A stretch of 64,000 bases of DNA from RCC90-49c sp051016155 (GCA_051016155.1 CP136537.1:1364001-1428000); one strand, 5' to 3'; counted from the stretch's first letter, positions 8,228-18,016 are shown. Made by a program: numbers and translations. The notes: generated from the letters alone by a model not told the origin.

Positions 8228-9504
8228 TAAAAGGGTTGACCAGCGAATCGGGCCTTTTTGCCCAAGGCCTCTTCAATGCGCAATAATTGATTGTACTTGG
8301 CAGTTCTTTCTGACCGAGAGACGGCTCCTGCCTTGATCTGTCCAGTGTTGAGTGCTACAGCCAGGTCAGCAATAGTGGTATCTTCTGTCTCGCCAGATCG
8401 ATGCGACACCACACTATTATACGCATTTTTTTGAGCTAGCCGAACTGCTGCCAGCGTCTCAGTGAGTGTACCCACCTGGTTCATCTTAATGAGAATAGCA
8501 TTGGCAGCCTGCGTAGTAATCCCTTGCTGGAGCCTAGCCACATTAGTGGCGAACAAATCATCTCCGACGAGCTGAACCTGATCGCCTACTGCAGCAGTCA
8601 GTTGTTGCCAGCCCTGCCAATCATCTTCTGCCATGCCATCTTCAAGCGAGAGAATGGGATATTTTTGGAGCCAATCTTGCCAAAACGCTACCAGCGCTGC
8701 TGAAGAGAATTGCTGGCCTGTAGATTGCTTGAAGTGATAGCACTGAGTTACAGGATCATACCACTCAGAAGCTGCTGCGTCCAAGGCAATGAAAATATCT
8801 TCTCCAGGTCGATGACCTGCTTTTTCTATGGCTTGCAAGAGCAGCTCTATGGCTTGCTCATGCGAGGCCACATGGGGTGCAAAGCCTCCTTCGTCTCCTA
8901 CATTGGTAGAGAGACCACGGGCTAGTAGTAGCTCCTTGAGCTGGTGAAATACGGCCACGCCCATGCGCAAAGCCTCAGAAAAAGAAGCTGCTTGCACCGG
9001 CATGATCATGAATTCTTGTAGGTCGATGGCGTTGTCTGCATGCACCCCACCATTCAAAATGTTGATCATAGGCGTAGGCAAAGTGCAAGCCTGGTCTCCA
9101 CCTAGATAACGGTACAGCGGTAGGCGGGCAGCACTAGCAGCAGCTTTGGCCACAGCCATGGACACGCCCAGCAGCGCGTTGGCCCCTAGTCGGGCTTTGT
9201 TGCTAGTGCCATCCAGGGCTATGAGCGCGTGGTCGATCTCTTCTTGCTCAAATACGGAACGCCCTGCCAACGTCTCTTTGAGCACGCCTTTGACGTGCTG
9301 GATCGCTTGTTGCACACCTCTGCCAGCATAGTGGGGGTTGTCTGTGTCGCGTAGCTCTAGCGCTTCGTGCCGGCCCACTGAGGCACCTGCAGGGACAGAG
9401 GCTCTTCCTTGGTCTCCTCCTTGCGTCCAAACTTCTACTTCAAGGGTAGGATGGCCTCTGGAGTCTAGAATTTGCCGCGCATGAATGTCCTGAATTTTAC
9501 TCAT
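8227..9504 (-). CDS. eno: Enolase (phosphopyruvate hydratase)
   Basis: This 425-aa protein is the normal length for enolase. It converts 2-phosphoglycerate to phosphoenolpyruvate in the cytoplasm and is a degradosome component in some bacteria. Visible family blocks are [16 protein letters not shown] at the start, [13 protein letters not shown] in the middle, [11 protein letters not shown], the catalytic-Lys region [15 protein letters not shown], and [19 protein letters not shown]. The usual PSGASTG loop reads PAGASVG, a tolerated variant. It is the first gene of a two-gene unit with divIC. Together with gap at 56046-57038 it points to working lower glycolysis. Confidence 0.97.
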   Translation of the reverse strand: MSKIQDIHARQILDSRGHPTLEVEVWTQGGDQGRASVPAGASVGRHEALELRDTDNPHYAGRGVQQAIQHVKGVLKETLAGRSVFEQEEIDHALIALDGTSNKARLGANALLGVSMAVAKAAASAARLPLYRYLGGDQACTLPTPMINILNGGVHADNAIDLQEFMIMPVQAASFSEALRMGVAVFHQLKELLLARGLSTNVGDEGGFAPHVASHEQAIELLLQAIEKAGHRPGEDIFIALDAAASEWYDPVTQCYHFKQSTGQQFSSAALVAFWQDWLQKYPILSLEDGMAEDDWQGWQQLTAAVGDQVQLVGDDLFATNVARLQQGITTQAANAILIKMNQVGTLTETLAAVRLAQKNAYNSVVSHRSGETEDTTIADLAVALNTGQIKAGAVSRSERTAKYNQLLRIEEALGKKARFAGQPF

Positions 9505-9525
9505 GGTAGGAGCGTTGTATTATTT

Positions 9526-9643
9526 GAGACCATTGCATTATCGAGCGATTTTGTGATTGAATGATTTTAAAGCCCTTCTCTAGGTTTAAAAAGGTGCTTT
9601 TTCAAGTCCTAATAGAATGTTGGATGCATTTCACAACAGTCTC
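9526..9643 (+). mobile_element. MITE-like repeat, copy 1 (about 118 bp)
   Basis: The element begins GAGACCATTGCATTAT and ends TTTCACAACAGTCTC, giving imperfect terminal inverted repeats GAGACCATTG/GAGACTGTTG. The interior carries GATTTTAAAGCCCTTCTC and TAATAGAATG blocks shared with copies at 31617-31733, 55925-56043 and 58858-58970. It has no coding capacity. Confidence 0.6.
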
Positions 9644-9831
9644 TATTTGTTTATTGCGTCATTTGTTCATTAGAAGGGTTAAAAAACCGTTTCTAGGCTT
9701 ACAAGGGCGCTTGGTGAAGTGCTGCATATTTGGGCGCATTTTGCAACGGACTTGGTCTTTTTTAGTCCACAACAGCTTTTAAACCGCTTAGTCAGCAAAT
9801 CACAAAATCAATAAATCAACCAATGAATTAA
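9644..9831. repeat. Degenerate second MITE-like unit plus AT-rich stretch between DUF1703 gene and eno
   Basis: After MITE copy 1 the gap holds a diverged direct repeat of the same interior (GGGTTAAAAAACCGTTTC, GGCTTACAAGGGCGC, GCGCATTTTGCAACG). It ends in a G-poor run of CAATCAATAAATCAAC-type words up to the DUF1703 stop. No gene is visible. Confidence 0.45.
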
Positions 9832-11451
9832 TCAACAAGATGTTGCAGGCTTCACGATTCGCACCTGCTCCCCATTTTCATCGAGCAGCTGCCCTAGCCA
9901 GTCGTTGATGTCCCGCGTTGCAGAAGAAAAGTTAATGCCTAGCACCAGGAGCGCTTTGCCCGCTTGTGCATATTGCGTGTTGTATTCTTTGCGCCTGGCC
10001 TGATCCAGTGCCAGCGCAGCAGTCTCATCTCTTTTGAGCTCAAAAACTATGGTAGCCGTGGGCAGCTGCGCTACCAAATCAATCCGCCCCCGATTCGTGG
10101 TCACCTCTGCTTGTGTCCTGATCCCTGATTTCTCCAACAAGGTGAAGAAGACCGCTTGATAAAAACCTTCCTTGGCGTCTTGAGACACGTGATAAGGAAT
10201 CTTAGCAAAATGGATGTTGATGGTTTTAATAAAGGCTTCAAGTTGATAAGCAGCCAAATCTGCTCTGAGCTGCTTGGCCGCACGGCTCACTTCCAGCGGA
10301 TCAACTTCTGTCAGCTCCTCTAAGAGCGAATCAAAAAAGGCCTCTCTTACTTCCTGATTAGGAAAGTCTAGCTGATAGGCTTTATACTCAGCATCATAAT
10401 CCTGAATCGTTAGATATCCCGCCTGAAACATGAGCGTGGGGAGCAGAATATGCTCTACTTTACTAATGGCTGCAAGCCTACTTTCAGTAGCAGCTGTTTG
10501 GCCCAAAGTTATGACTGCCTGGGGCCGCTTAGCGATTTCATGCATCAAAAACGAGGGCGTTCCTGTAGCATACCAGTGGCTTTCAGCTTTGTGTGTCTCC
10601 ATAAATTTGAGCGTGGAGAAAGGATTGTAAACGTAGCTTTCTGCTTCTGAGAAGCGATAGCCATTGTACCAATATTTGATCTCTGCTAGTACATCCTTGT
10701 CAGTGCCTTGCTGCCCTTGCTGATTTCTCTTCTCTGTGATGGCCTGCATGTGTCCCTCAAAATATTGCATGAGCTCCTCTTCGGTATAGCCCATCATGGT
10801 AGCGTACTGCGGATACATGGTGATGTCATCGAGGTGGTTGGCGTCAGAGAAGAGCGACACCTGTGTGAACTTGCTAATGCCTGTGATGAAGGTGAACTTT
10901 AAGTGCCTATCAAGACTTTTAAGCATGCCAAAGAAGTCTTGGAGCACAGCACGATTTTGCTCGGCAACTTCTGGCTTTTCAATATTTTTGATGATAGGAC
11001 TGTCGTATTCGTCTACGAGCACGACAACGGGCTTGCTCGTTGATAAGCCAGTAATGAGGGCTTCTAGCCCTTCTTGTAGGGTAGGTGTGTCAATGGACAA
11101 CTGATGCTCTTTGCCTAAAGCCTGTAGCTTTCTTTTCAACACCTCTTCAAAAACGGTAGGATCATGACTAGCAACACGATAGAGATCAAAATAAAGGATA
11201 GGATAGGCTGGCCAATCATAGCTACTATCGTAGATGTCACAGCCTTTGAAGAGTTCTTTGTGCCCTTTGAAAATCTCTTCTAGCGTGCTTAGAAACAAAG
11301 ACTTGCCAAAGCGTCTAGGGCGCGAGAGGAAATAATGCGGGGCATCTCCTTCGATCAGCTCTAGGGCAAATTGGGTCTTGTCTACGTAGATATACTCTCC
11401 TTTTCCAAGGATCTTTTCAATGCTCTGAATGCCGATAGGAAGCTTTTTCAT
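9832..11451 (-). CDS. AAA-ATPase-like / PD-(D/E)XK nuclease domain protein (DUF1703 family), copy 1
   Basis: A 539-aa protein starting MKKLPIGIQSIEKIL, the hallmark of this family. The N-terminal AAA-ATPase-like domain has a compact P-loop, RPRRFGKS, at residues 44-51, and a VVLVDEYDSPI Walker B-like block. The C-terminus has a PD-(D/E)XK nuclease core, with D458 in RGRIDLVAQL and E472/K474 in IVFELKRDE. The family is strongly expanded in some host-associated Bacteroidota; its cellular role is unknown. It is full length and intact. A paralog lies at 47202-48806, and an N-terminal relic at 30081-30167. Confidence 0.85.
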   Translation of the reverse strand: MKKLPIGIQSIEKILGKGEYIYVDKTQFALELIEGDAPHYFLSRPRRFGKSLFLSTLEEIFKGHKELFKGCDIYDSSYDWPAYPILYFDLYRVASHDPTVFEEVLKRKLQALGKEHQLSIDTPTLQEGLEALITGLSTSKPVVVLVDEYDSPIIKNIEKPEVAEQNRAVLQDFFGMLKSLDRHLKFTFITGISKFTQVSLFSDANHLDDITMYPQYATMMGYTEEELMQYFEGHMQAITEKRNQQGQQGTDKDVLAEIKYWYNGYRFSEAESYVYNPFSTLKFMETHKAESHWYATGTPSFLMHEIAKRPQAVITLGQTAATESRLAAISKVEHILLPTLMFQAGYLTIQDYDAEYKAYQLDFPNQEVREAFFDSLLEELTEVDPLEVSRAAKQLRADLAAYQLEAFIKTINIHFAKIPYHVSQDAKEGFYQAVFFTLLEKSGIRTQAEVTTNRGRIDLVAQLPTATIVFELKRDETAALALDQARRKEYNTQYAQAGKALLVLGINFSSATRDINDWLGQLLDENGEQVRIVKPATSC

Positions 11452-11491
11452 GGCGCTGAGTGGGTGCAGCAGTTTGGCTCTTTAAAGGTAG

Positions 11492-11499
11492 CAAATGTA
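11492..11499 (-). promoter_or_regulatory. Possible Bacteroidota -7 element upstream of DUF1703 copy 1
   Basis: On the minus strand the sequence reads TACATTTG, matching the Bacteroidota -7 consensus TAnnTTTG, about 40 bases upstream of the start codon. A similar GTTACATTTG occurs upstream of the N-terminal relic near 30200 and, farther from the gene, near 49150 upstream of copy 2. No clear -33 TTTG is seen, so this is tentative. Confidence 0.3.
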
Positions 11500-11612
11500 T
11501 CACGAACTTTTTACGCACACTTTTGCCTAACGGTTGGGCAAGTAGTTAGGCTAGCGTGGCCATGACTTCTTTGCTAGGGGTGAAGGGATACTAAAGCATC
11601 AATAAGTGGTCA

Positions 11613-14063
11613 CTACACCGTTGTTTCTATTTTGGCCACAGAGGCAATCTCATCTTCTTGGTCCAAGCGGATCAGACGGACGCCCTGGGTGGCACGGCCC
11701 ATGACACGCAGGTCGGCGACGGCTATGCGAATAGTAATGCCTGACTTATTGATGATCATCAGCTCATCGGTGTCTGCCACTGCTTTGATGGCTACTAACG
11801 CCCCTGTCTTTTCGGTGATTTGTAGGGTCTTGACGCCTTTGCCGCCTCGTTTAGTAATGCGGTAATCTGCTATAGAAGAGCGCTTGCCGAATCCTTTTTC
11901 AGCCACTACAAGGAGGTCTTCTTGGGCCTGAGAGGCATTGACCAGACCTACGACATGGTCCTCTTGCCCTGCCAGGGTAATACCACGCACGCCGGCTGCT
12001 ACCCTACCCATGGACCGAACATCTTGCTCTTGGAAACGAACGGCCCTGCCTGACTTGGAAGCCATGATGAGATGGCTGTTTCCTTGGGTCAACTTGACTT
12101 CCAACAGCCTGTCACCTTCATTGATACGAATGGCATGAATGCCATTGGCACGAGGTCTTGCGTAAGCTGCTAGTGGCGTCTTTTTGATCATACCTTGCGA
12201 TGTACACATCACCACATAATGGTCAGCCACGTAAGCCGTTTCTTCCAAGCTTTTGACTCTGATGATGCTCCGTACCTGATCGCCAGGGGCTATGTTGATG
12301 AGGTTTTGAAGAGCTCTTCCTTTGGCTGTCTTGCTACCTTCTGGCAGCGTGTAGACCTTTTTCCAGTATACTTGACCGAATTCTGTAAAGATGAGTAAGT
12401 AGTTATGGGCAGAAGCTACAAACAAATGGGAAGTAAAGTCATCTTGCTTGGTAGTAGCTCCTCGTGCTCCTACTCCTCCCCTCCCCTGTGTTCTGTACTC
12501 TGCCAACGGGGTTCTCTTGACGTATCCCTCATTGGAAATGGTAATGACCATTTCTTCATCAGGAATCATGTCTTCGATGGTCAGCTCATCAGCATTGTGC
12601 TCAATGATCGTTTTGCGCTCGTCACCATAGCGTGTCTGTAGGTCGATGAGTTCTTCTTTGATGAGCTGCATGCGCAAAGCCTTGTCAGCCAAAATAGTCT
12701 GTAGCCGCTCGATGAGTTGCTTGATCTCAGCGTGCTCTTTGATGATTTTTTCACGCTCTAGCCCAGTGAGGCGCTGCAGGCGCATGTCTAAGATGGCTTT
12801 GGCTTGTACTTCACTCAGCTGATAGCCTTGTATCAGCTCTTTCTGGGCTGTTTCTGGGTCTTTGGCAGCACGAATCAGGGCAATGATGCTATCCAGATGA
12901 TCAAGTGCTATCAGATAGCCTTCTAGTATATGGCGTTTTTTCTCTGCTTGGCGCAGCTCATGCTGTGTCTTCCGGACCAGCACTTCGTGCCGGTGCGTCA
13001 CAAAGTGCTGAATCAGATCCTTCAAGTTGAGTAGCTGAGGTCTGCCCGCTACCAAGGCTACGTTGTTCACGCCAAAGGAGGTTTGCAGTGCCGTGTGCTT
13101 GTAAAGATTGTTAAGCACTACGTTGGCCAGGGCATCTTTCTTGAGTTCATACACTACTCGCAGGCCATCTTTGTCAGATTCATCCCGAATGTCTGCAATG
13201 CCTTCTAGCTTCTTGTCATTGACCAACTGGGCGGTCTTTTCAATCATCACCGACTTGTTGACCATGTAGGGAATCTCCGTCACAATGATCTGCTCTCTGC
13301 CTGATGAGGTGGTCTCAATATCTGCCTTAGCGCGCATCACAACCCTACCCCGGCCTGTTTGGTAGGCCGCTTGGATGCCTTGGTAACCATAGATAATGCC
13401 GCCCGTAGGGAAGTCAGGCGCTGTGATGTGTTGCATCAGGCCTTCGATCGTGATCTCAGGGTGGTCGATATAGGCTATTATACCATTAATCACCTCTCTG
13501 AGGTTGTGGGGGGGCATGTTGGTGGCCATGCCCACAGCGATCCCGGAAGTTCCGTTGATCAAGAGGTTGGGCAATCGGGCAGGTAAGACGACTGGTTCAT
13601 TGAGAGAGTCGTCAAAGTTGGGCTGGAAGTCAATGGTATCCTTATTGATGTCTGCCAGCAGCTCTTCTGCCGAACGTGCCAAGCGTGCTTCTGTGTAACG
13701 CATGGCAGCTGGCTCATCACCATCGATAGAACCGAAGTTACCTTGTCCTTCTACCAACGGATAGCGCAGTGACCATTCTTGGGCCATTCTGACCATGGCA
13801 TCGTACACTGAGGCATCTCCATGAGGATGGTACTTACCGAGTACTTCTCCGACGATTCTGGCTGCTTTTTTGTAAGGCTTATTGTGGCTCAGGCCCAGCT
13901 CGTGCATGCCGTAGAGCACTCTTCGGTGCACAGGCTTAAGCCCGTCGCGGACATCGGGGAGGGCCCTGGCGATAATGACCGACATCGAGTAATCGATGTA
14001 GGCTCCTCGCATTTCATCTTCTATATTGATCGGAATAATGTTCTCTTGTGCTCCTGTAGCCAT
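11613..14063 (-). CDS. gyrA: DNA gyrase subunit A
   Basis: This 816-aa protein has the full GyrA architecture. The N-terminal winged-helix/tower/coiled-coil breakage-reunion domain carries the catalytic Tyr123 in [10 protein letters not shown], and the C-terminal beta-pinwheel has a GyrA-box-like element ([13 protein letters not shown]). It introduces negative supercoils together with GyrB (51821-53779, distant in this window). The quinolone-determining region reads [12 protein letters not shown]. Residue 84, equivalent to E. coli Ser83, is Ala, while Asp88 (E. coli Asp87) is kept. No lesion is seen. The gene appears monocistronic, with a G-poor leader and part of a repeat upstream. Confidence 0.97.
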   Translation of the reverse strand: MATGAQENIIPINIEDEMRGAYIDYSMSVIIARALPDVRDGLKPVHRRVLYGMHELGLSHNKPYKKAARIVGEVLGKYHPHGDASVYDAMVRMAQEWSLRYPLVEGQGNFGSIDGDEPAAMRYTEARLARSAEELLADINKDTIDFQPNFDDSLNEPVVLPARLPNLLINGTSGIAVGMATNMPPHNLREVINGIIAYIDHPEITIEGLMQHITAPDFPTGGIIYGYQGIQAAYQTGRGRVVMRAKADIETTSSGREQIIVTEIPYMVNKSVMIEKTAQLVNDKKLEGIADIRDESDKDGLRVVYELKKDALANVVLNNLYKHTALQTSFGVNNVALVAGRPQLLNLKDLIQHFVTHRHEVLVRKTQHELRQAEKKRHILEGYLIALDHLDSIIALIRAAKDPETAQKELIQGYQLSEVQAKAILDMRLQRLTGLEREKIIKEHAEIKQLIERLQTILADKALRMQLIKEELIDLQTRYGDERKTIIEHNADELTIEDMIPDEEMVITISNEGYVKRTPLAEYRTQGRGGVGARGATTKQDDFTSHLFVASAHNYLLIFTEFGQVYWKKVYTLPEGSKTAKGRALQNLINIAPGDQVRSIIRVKSLEETAYVADHYVVMCTSQGMIKKTPLAAYARPRANGIHAIRINEGDRLLEVKLTQGNSHLIMASKSGRAVRFQEQDVRSMGRVAAGVRGITLAGQEDHVVGLVNASQAQEDLLVVAEKGFGKRSSIADYRITKRGGKGVKTLQITEKTGALVAIKAVADTDELMIINKSGITIRIAVADLRVMGRATQGVRLIRLDQEDEIASVAKIETTV

Positions 14064-14534
14064 GCTCTTAGGTTGATGAGGAGGTGCAATTTACGCATTA
14101 TGGGGCAAACAGGGAATGGGGCTTTATGGCTGCCTTCTAAACAGAGCTGAGACCCTTGCATTATTGGGCAATTGGAATCATTTGTTTATTGACTCATTGG
14201 ACTATTTGTTCATTGATTATTTATTAGCTTGGTTGTTGCTTAAATGATTTTCAAACTGTTGCTGGGCTTTGTCAAGGTAGTTTCATAGTGGTTTCCTCCT
14301 TCCTCCCTCTAGCGCGGAAGTACTTCCGTGTTTCCCTTGCTTCCCTCCTAGCACCAGCGAAAAAGATTGGCGCTAGCGGGGGCCGTTAGGTCATTGTCAC
14401 GGAACTAAACTCCGCACCAGACGAACGAGTTTTCATCGCTCAAGTGCTCCTATTGCCTGGCCACGGAAGAGCGCTCGCAGGATATCCCTGGCAACGCTGC
14501 TTTCTGCAGAGGTGCATGCGCCGCTATGTCTCTC
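14064..14534. other. Intergenic region gyrA-phr: partial MITE-like repeat and GC-rich segment with inverted repeats
   Basis: Near gyrA is a G-poor leader (A/C-rich on the coding strand) and a truncated MITE-like unit starting GAGACCCTTGCATTATTG near 14149. From about 14290 the sequence becomes GC-rich. It includes a perfect palindrome CGGAAGTACTTCCG at 14315-14328 and an imperfect hairpin (TAGCACCA ... TGGCGCTA) around 14348-14376. No open frame of note and no recognisable RNA gene were found. It may be a relic or an unrecognised structured RNA. Confidence 0.4.
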
Positions 14535-15902
14535 TCAATGCTTCAACGGTTTTCTCTGGTACCATTCTTCACTCGATAGGGCTTTTTTATAGGCTTTAAG
14601 CGTCCGTTCGCGGGCAGTGCTGTGCTCAACAATGGGCGATGGATAATCTTGTCTGTCTAGTTCAGGCACCCATTTTCGGACATACTTAAGCTCGGGGTCA
14701 AATTTTTGGGTCTGGAGATAGGGATTAAAAACCCGGAAATAAGGCGCTGCGTCGCAGCCAGAGCCTGCTGCCCACTGCCACCCTCCGTTGTTAGAGGACA
14801 GCTCAAAGTCCAAAAGCTTTTTCGCAAAGTATGCCTCGCCCCAGCGCCAGTCAATCAACAAATGCTTGGTCAGAAAACTAGCCGTGATCATGCGCAGTCG
14901 GTTGTGCATATAGCCAGTTGCGTTCAGTTCGCGCATGCCTGCATCTACGATAGGGTAGCCTGTACGTCCTTCGCACCAAGCCTGAAACAGTTTAGGATCG
15001 TTTTCCCAAGCCACTTCGTCGTAAATAGGCTTAAAAGACCGTTCAGTCACATGCGGGAAGTGCCATAAAATCATCATGTAGAAGTTACGCCAGATCAGTT
15101 CATTGAGCCATGTTTCGTTGTGCGCTTGGGCAATGCGCGTAGCTCTCCGAATGCTGATGGTGCCAAAGCGGAAGTGCACACTCAGCCGACTCGTCCCTGG
15201 AATCGAAGGAATGTCTCTTTGCTGATGGTATTTTTGAATACAAGCCAAGTCGATCTCTTGACTGGGAAAGGAGCACGATAGAGACTGGAACCCCATATCC
15301 TGCAGCAAAAGCAAAGACAAAGCAGGGGTGTTGCAGTAATGGTTGTGGTAGGGTGTGCTGTCAAACCCTTGCGCCATGGAGGCACTGAAGCATGCTTTCC
15401 ATTTCTTCATATAGGGCGTAAAGACCGTGTAGGGCGTGCCATTGTCCTTCATAACCTCCTCTTTTTCAAAGATAACTTGGTCCTTGAAGCTGTAGAAGCC
15501 CACTTGGTGCGCAGCTAAAAGCGCTTGCACTTGCTGATCGCGTTGCTGCGCATAAGGCTCGTAGTCATGGTTGGTATAGACTGCCTGGAGCTGTAGCGCA
15601 CTGGCCAGTTGTTGATAAATGTCTGTGGGTTGGCCGTAACACACTAGTAGGGAGCTGCCTAGCGCTTCTAGTTGGGCTTTAAGCTGCTGAATTTGTGTGT
15701 ATATAAATTGCACCCGCCGATCAGTGCGTTCTTCTAGCTTGTCCAGAATGTTCGTATCAAAAATAAAGATAGGGAGCACTGCGGGGTTGTTCTTAAGTGC
15801 TTGGTACAATCCATGATTATCTTCTAAGCGCAGGTCTCTGCGCAACCAAAAAAGCGTCAAGCCTTGGGTGTGTCCTAGTGTGTTCAGTGCAGGAAGTATC
15901 AT
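14535..15902 (-). CDS. phr: Deoxyribodipyrimidine photolyase (CPD photolyase, class I type)
   Basis: A 455-aa cryptochrome/photolyase family protein. The N-terminal alpha/beta antenna domain starts LTLFWLRRDLRLEDNHGL. The C-terminal FAD-binding helical domain contains IWRNFYMMILWHFP, EGRTGYPIVDAGMRELNATG and WQWAAGSGCDAAPYFRVFNP, which includes the flavin pocket. It would repair cyclobutane pyrimidine dimers with blue light. Length and motifs are complete. A light-dependent repair enzyme is notable in a presumed intracellular bacterium but not unprecedented. It stands alone, with a G-poor leader on its coding strand upstream. Confidence 0.93.
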   Translation of the reverse strand: MILPALNTLGHTQGLTLFWLRRDLRLEDNHGLYQALKNNPAVLPIFIFDTNILDKLEERTDRRVQFIYTQIQQLKAQLEALGSSLLVCYGQPTDIYQQLASALQLQAVYTNHDYEPYAQQRDQQVQALLAAHQVGFYSFKDQVIFEKEEVMKDNGTPYTVFTPYMKKWKACFSASMAQGFDSTPYHNHYCNTPALSLLLLQDMGFQSLSCSFPSQEIDLACIQKYHQQRDIPSIPGTSRLSVHFRFGTISIRRATRIAQAHNETWLNELIWRNFYMMILWHFPHVTERSFKPIYDEVAWENDPKLFQAWCEGRTGYPIVDAGMRELNATGYMHNRLRMITASFLTKHLLIDWRWGEAYFAKKLLDFELSSNNGGWQWAAGSGCDAAPYFRVFNPYLQTQKFDPELKYVRKWVPELDRQDYPSPIVEHSTARERTLKAYKKALSSEEWYQRKPLKH

Positions 15903-16359
15903 AGGGAAGAGATTATTAGGTTATTCGTTCAATTAACTCATTAGACTATTTGTGCATTGATTATTTGTTTATCGGCTCATATTAGTTGAATGCTTTTTAA
16001 ACTGTTGCTGGGCTTGTCAAGGCAGTTTTGCATCGAATACTTTCCAGTCAGCCAAGATACGAATACTGATGGAGCCTGCTGTTGACACCCTGACAAAAAG
16101 CGATCGTGGAGCCCCTTTTGCTTCATATTGCCGCTCCTAGGCAGCTAAAAAATAGACCCAGCCACCCTTCTACACTTCCAAAATAGATTTTCTTTGAGGC
16201 TAGCAAGGCTTTTTAAATCACTAAATCGCTCGGTGAGGAATGGGGCGTACCAGTGCAAGGGATACTCCCAAAGAAAGTTTTTTAGGCAAAGTTTAGGTCT
16301 TTGGATGCCAAGAGCGTCATAAGAGCTGCGTCTATCTTCCTCACTCCACTCTTACTGTC
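15903..16359. repeat. Intergenic dispersed repeat (about 190 bp, 16045-16235), also present inverted at 33895-34110
   Basis: After the phr leader, which holds a partial MITE-like core near 15985-16030, the block starting near GATACGAATACTGATGGAGC recurs in reverse orientation at 33895-34110. Shared landmarks include GGAGCCTGCTGTTGACACC, an AAAAAGCGATC word, ATATTGCCG, AATAGATTTTCTTTG and TAAATCACT. It has no coding frame. The remaining sequence up to the IS5 element at 16364 shows no gene. Confidence 0.6.
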
Positions 16360-16498
16360 CTAGGTAGTGTCGACATAAGATATTATCTTAAGGCAAAAAA
16401 TGCTAAAACAACCTGCCTATCAACGACACGATATCTCCGATCAAGTATGGAACAAACTTGCCCCTCATTTGCCTGGAAGAGCTGGCGCTTGGGGAGGC

Positions 16499-17293
16499 AC
16501 TGTTACTGTATTACTGCAATAATATTTATCTTAGGATTTCCAAGATGTTGCACCTAAAACAAAACCTAAGATGGAACTATTATGTACTCACTGCGGTAGC
16601 CATCAATACTATAAAAATGGAGCCTACAAGGGCAGTCAGCGCTATAAGTGCAAAAAATGTCAGCGATTCTTTAGTGATAAGCCTCGCAGATTCTTTTATC
16701 AAGATAAGAAAAAAGCCCTCGACATGTATCTTAACAACGTGGGCATTCGTAAGATTGCACGATTTATGCAATGCTCGCCCCCTTTGGTTTTAAAATGGAT
16801 CAAAGAGTTCAGCCAACATGTTAAACAACAACTCTCTCAAGCTGCTCAGCACACAGAGGAGAAAATACCTGACATCATCGAAATGGACGAGATTTACACC
16901 TTTGTAAAAAAAAAAAACATCGCGCCGTGGTATGGACTGCTTATTCTCGAGTCGCGGGTCGTGTTATTGCGTATGTGATAGGAGAAGGGCTCTCAAGTGC
17001 CCTAGCACTTTACAAGGAGGTAAAGCGTCAAGTACAACAGCTTGCCTGTATCTATACCGAGGCTAACAGCTGTTATGAGGCAGCCTTTAAAGGACTCAAA
17101 ATAGAAGAGAGCCATATGATTACTAAGGCAGAGACCCACTTGATAGAGTCAAGCAACAGTAGCATTCGAGATAATCTAGCGCGCTTTAACCGTCGAAGTA
17201 AGCGCCACAGTAAATCCTGGGCGATGTTAGATCACACGTTAATATTGTTCTTCAATAGAGAAAAGTTAGAAATGGCAGCTTAAGTATAACAGT
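16499..17293 (+). mobile_element. IS1-family element inserted in IS5 copy 2
   Basis: The element is about 795 bp long and is bounded by short inverted ends: ACTGTTACTGTATTA at left, and ACTGTTATACTTAA read inward from the right. It encodes one IS1-type transposase in two phases. The insertion coincides with loss of about 220 bp of the host IS5, consistent with an adjacent deletion. Confidence 0.7.
16571..17283 (+). CDS. IS1-family transposase, two frames meeting at a poly-A tract
   Basis: The first frame (16571-16978) encodes an N-terminal zinc finger (CTHCGSHQYYKNG and CKKCQRFF), a helix-turn-helix region (KIARFMQCSPP) and the first catalytic block (IIEMDEIYTFV). The second frame continues HRAVVWTAYSRVAGRVIAYV to the C-terminus at 17283. 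They meet at a run of twelve A residues (16906-16917) followed by C, so a -1 slip on A-AAA-AAC gives a continuous IS1-type protein. Canonical IS1 also uses an A6C slip, but upstream of the catalytic domain. Here the slip falls inside the domain, so mutation with residual slippage is an equal possibility. Confidence 0.7.
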
Positions 17294-17756
17294 CCCCATG
17301 GGACGGGCGCAGTGGGAGGAAATGAGGCGATGAATCGCACAAAAGGGGGCTCAATACAAAACTACATTTGGCCGTGGATGCGTCTGGTATGCCGCTCAGA
17401 GCCATTATTACAGAAGGTACCGAAGCAGATTGTAAGCAAGGTGTTGAGCTGCTCAAAGACTTGCCAGCAGGAGGGGTGATAGCAGATAGGGGCTATGACA
17501 CAGAGCAAGTAGTCCAAGAGGTGAAGTCAAAGAATAGACAATGTGTGATACCGAGTAGAAAGCATAGAAAAGTAGAGCGTAGTTACAACCGAGAAGTGTA
17601 TCACACTACGTCATATGATAGAGAACACGTTTTTGTATCTGAAGCGTTGGCGCGGGATATGTACGCGTTATGCCAAGAGAGGAAGCTCATTTCTGGCCGC
17701 TATTCAAATTAGATGTCTAGCTTTATGGCTAGGCGTCTCCTGACGACACTGTCTAG

Positions 17757-18016
17757 CCATGTCCCATTGATTTAGGGGGCTGTCAAGAGCGTCAACAACA
17801 GTGTCGTGTATTTTCAAAGGCTTTAAAGTGCAACTATAGGTGCCATGGCGCTCTGACGAGTTAGCTAGAGCCTGCTAACGAGGCATTCTATCCCTTGTGT
17901 GTTTTGGGAAGAATGGGTAGTATTGTTCTGCGTTTGCTATTGCGTCCTACAAGTAGAGCGCTGAACAAATAAGTCAATCACAAAATCAGATAATCACTCA
18001 ATCACCCAGTAGTCTC
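17757..18016. other. Intergenic leader of the NACHT lipoprotein gene
   Basis: There is no gene. The last 60 bases before the start are G-poor and A/C-rich on the coding strand (AACAAATAAGTCAATCAC type words), like other gene leaders in this window. No Shine-Dalgarno sequence is evident. Confidence 0.4.

Larger units (their letters stand above)
16364..17752 (+). mobile_element. IS5-family (IS427-like) element, copy 2, interrupted by IS1
   Basis: The ends match copy 1 (GTAGTGTCGACA at left, CTGACGACACTGT at right) and both are flanked by CTAG (16360-16363, 17753-17756). The 5' part (16364-16498) and 3' part (17294-17752) are separated by an IS1-family element, and about 220 bp of the transposase gene is missing at that junction. 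The 3' frame also has a one-base insertion (TATCACACTACG versus TATCAACTACG in copy 1) near 17600. The element is dead. Confidence 0.8.

Noticed and set aside
9561..9782. A 73-aa plus-strand frame between eno and the DUF1703 gene
   Set aside because: It falls within the MITE-like repeat and its degenerate neighbour; the peptide is an artefact of AT-rich repeats.
14290..14534. tRNA, RNase P RNA, SRP RNA or tmRNA candidate
   Set aside because: I could not find the conserved core motifs of any of these; only simple hairpins are present.
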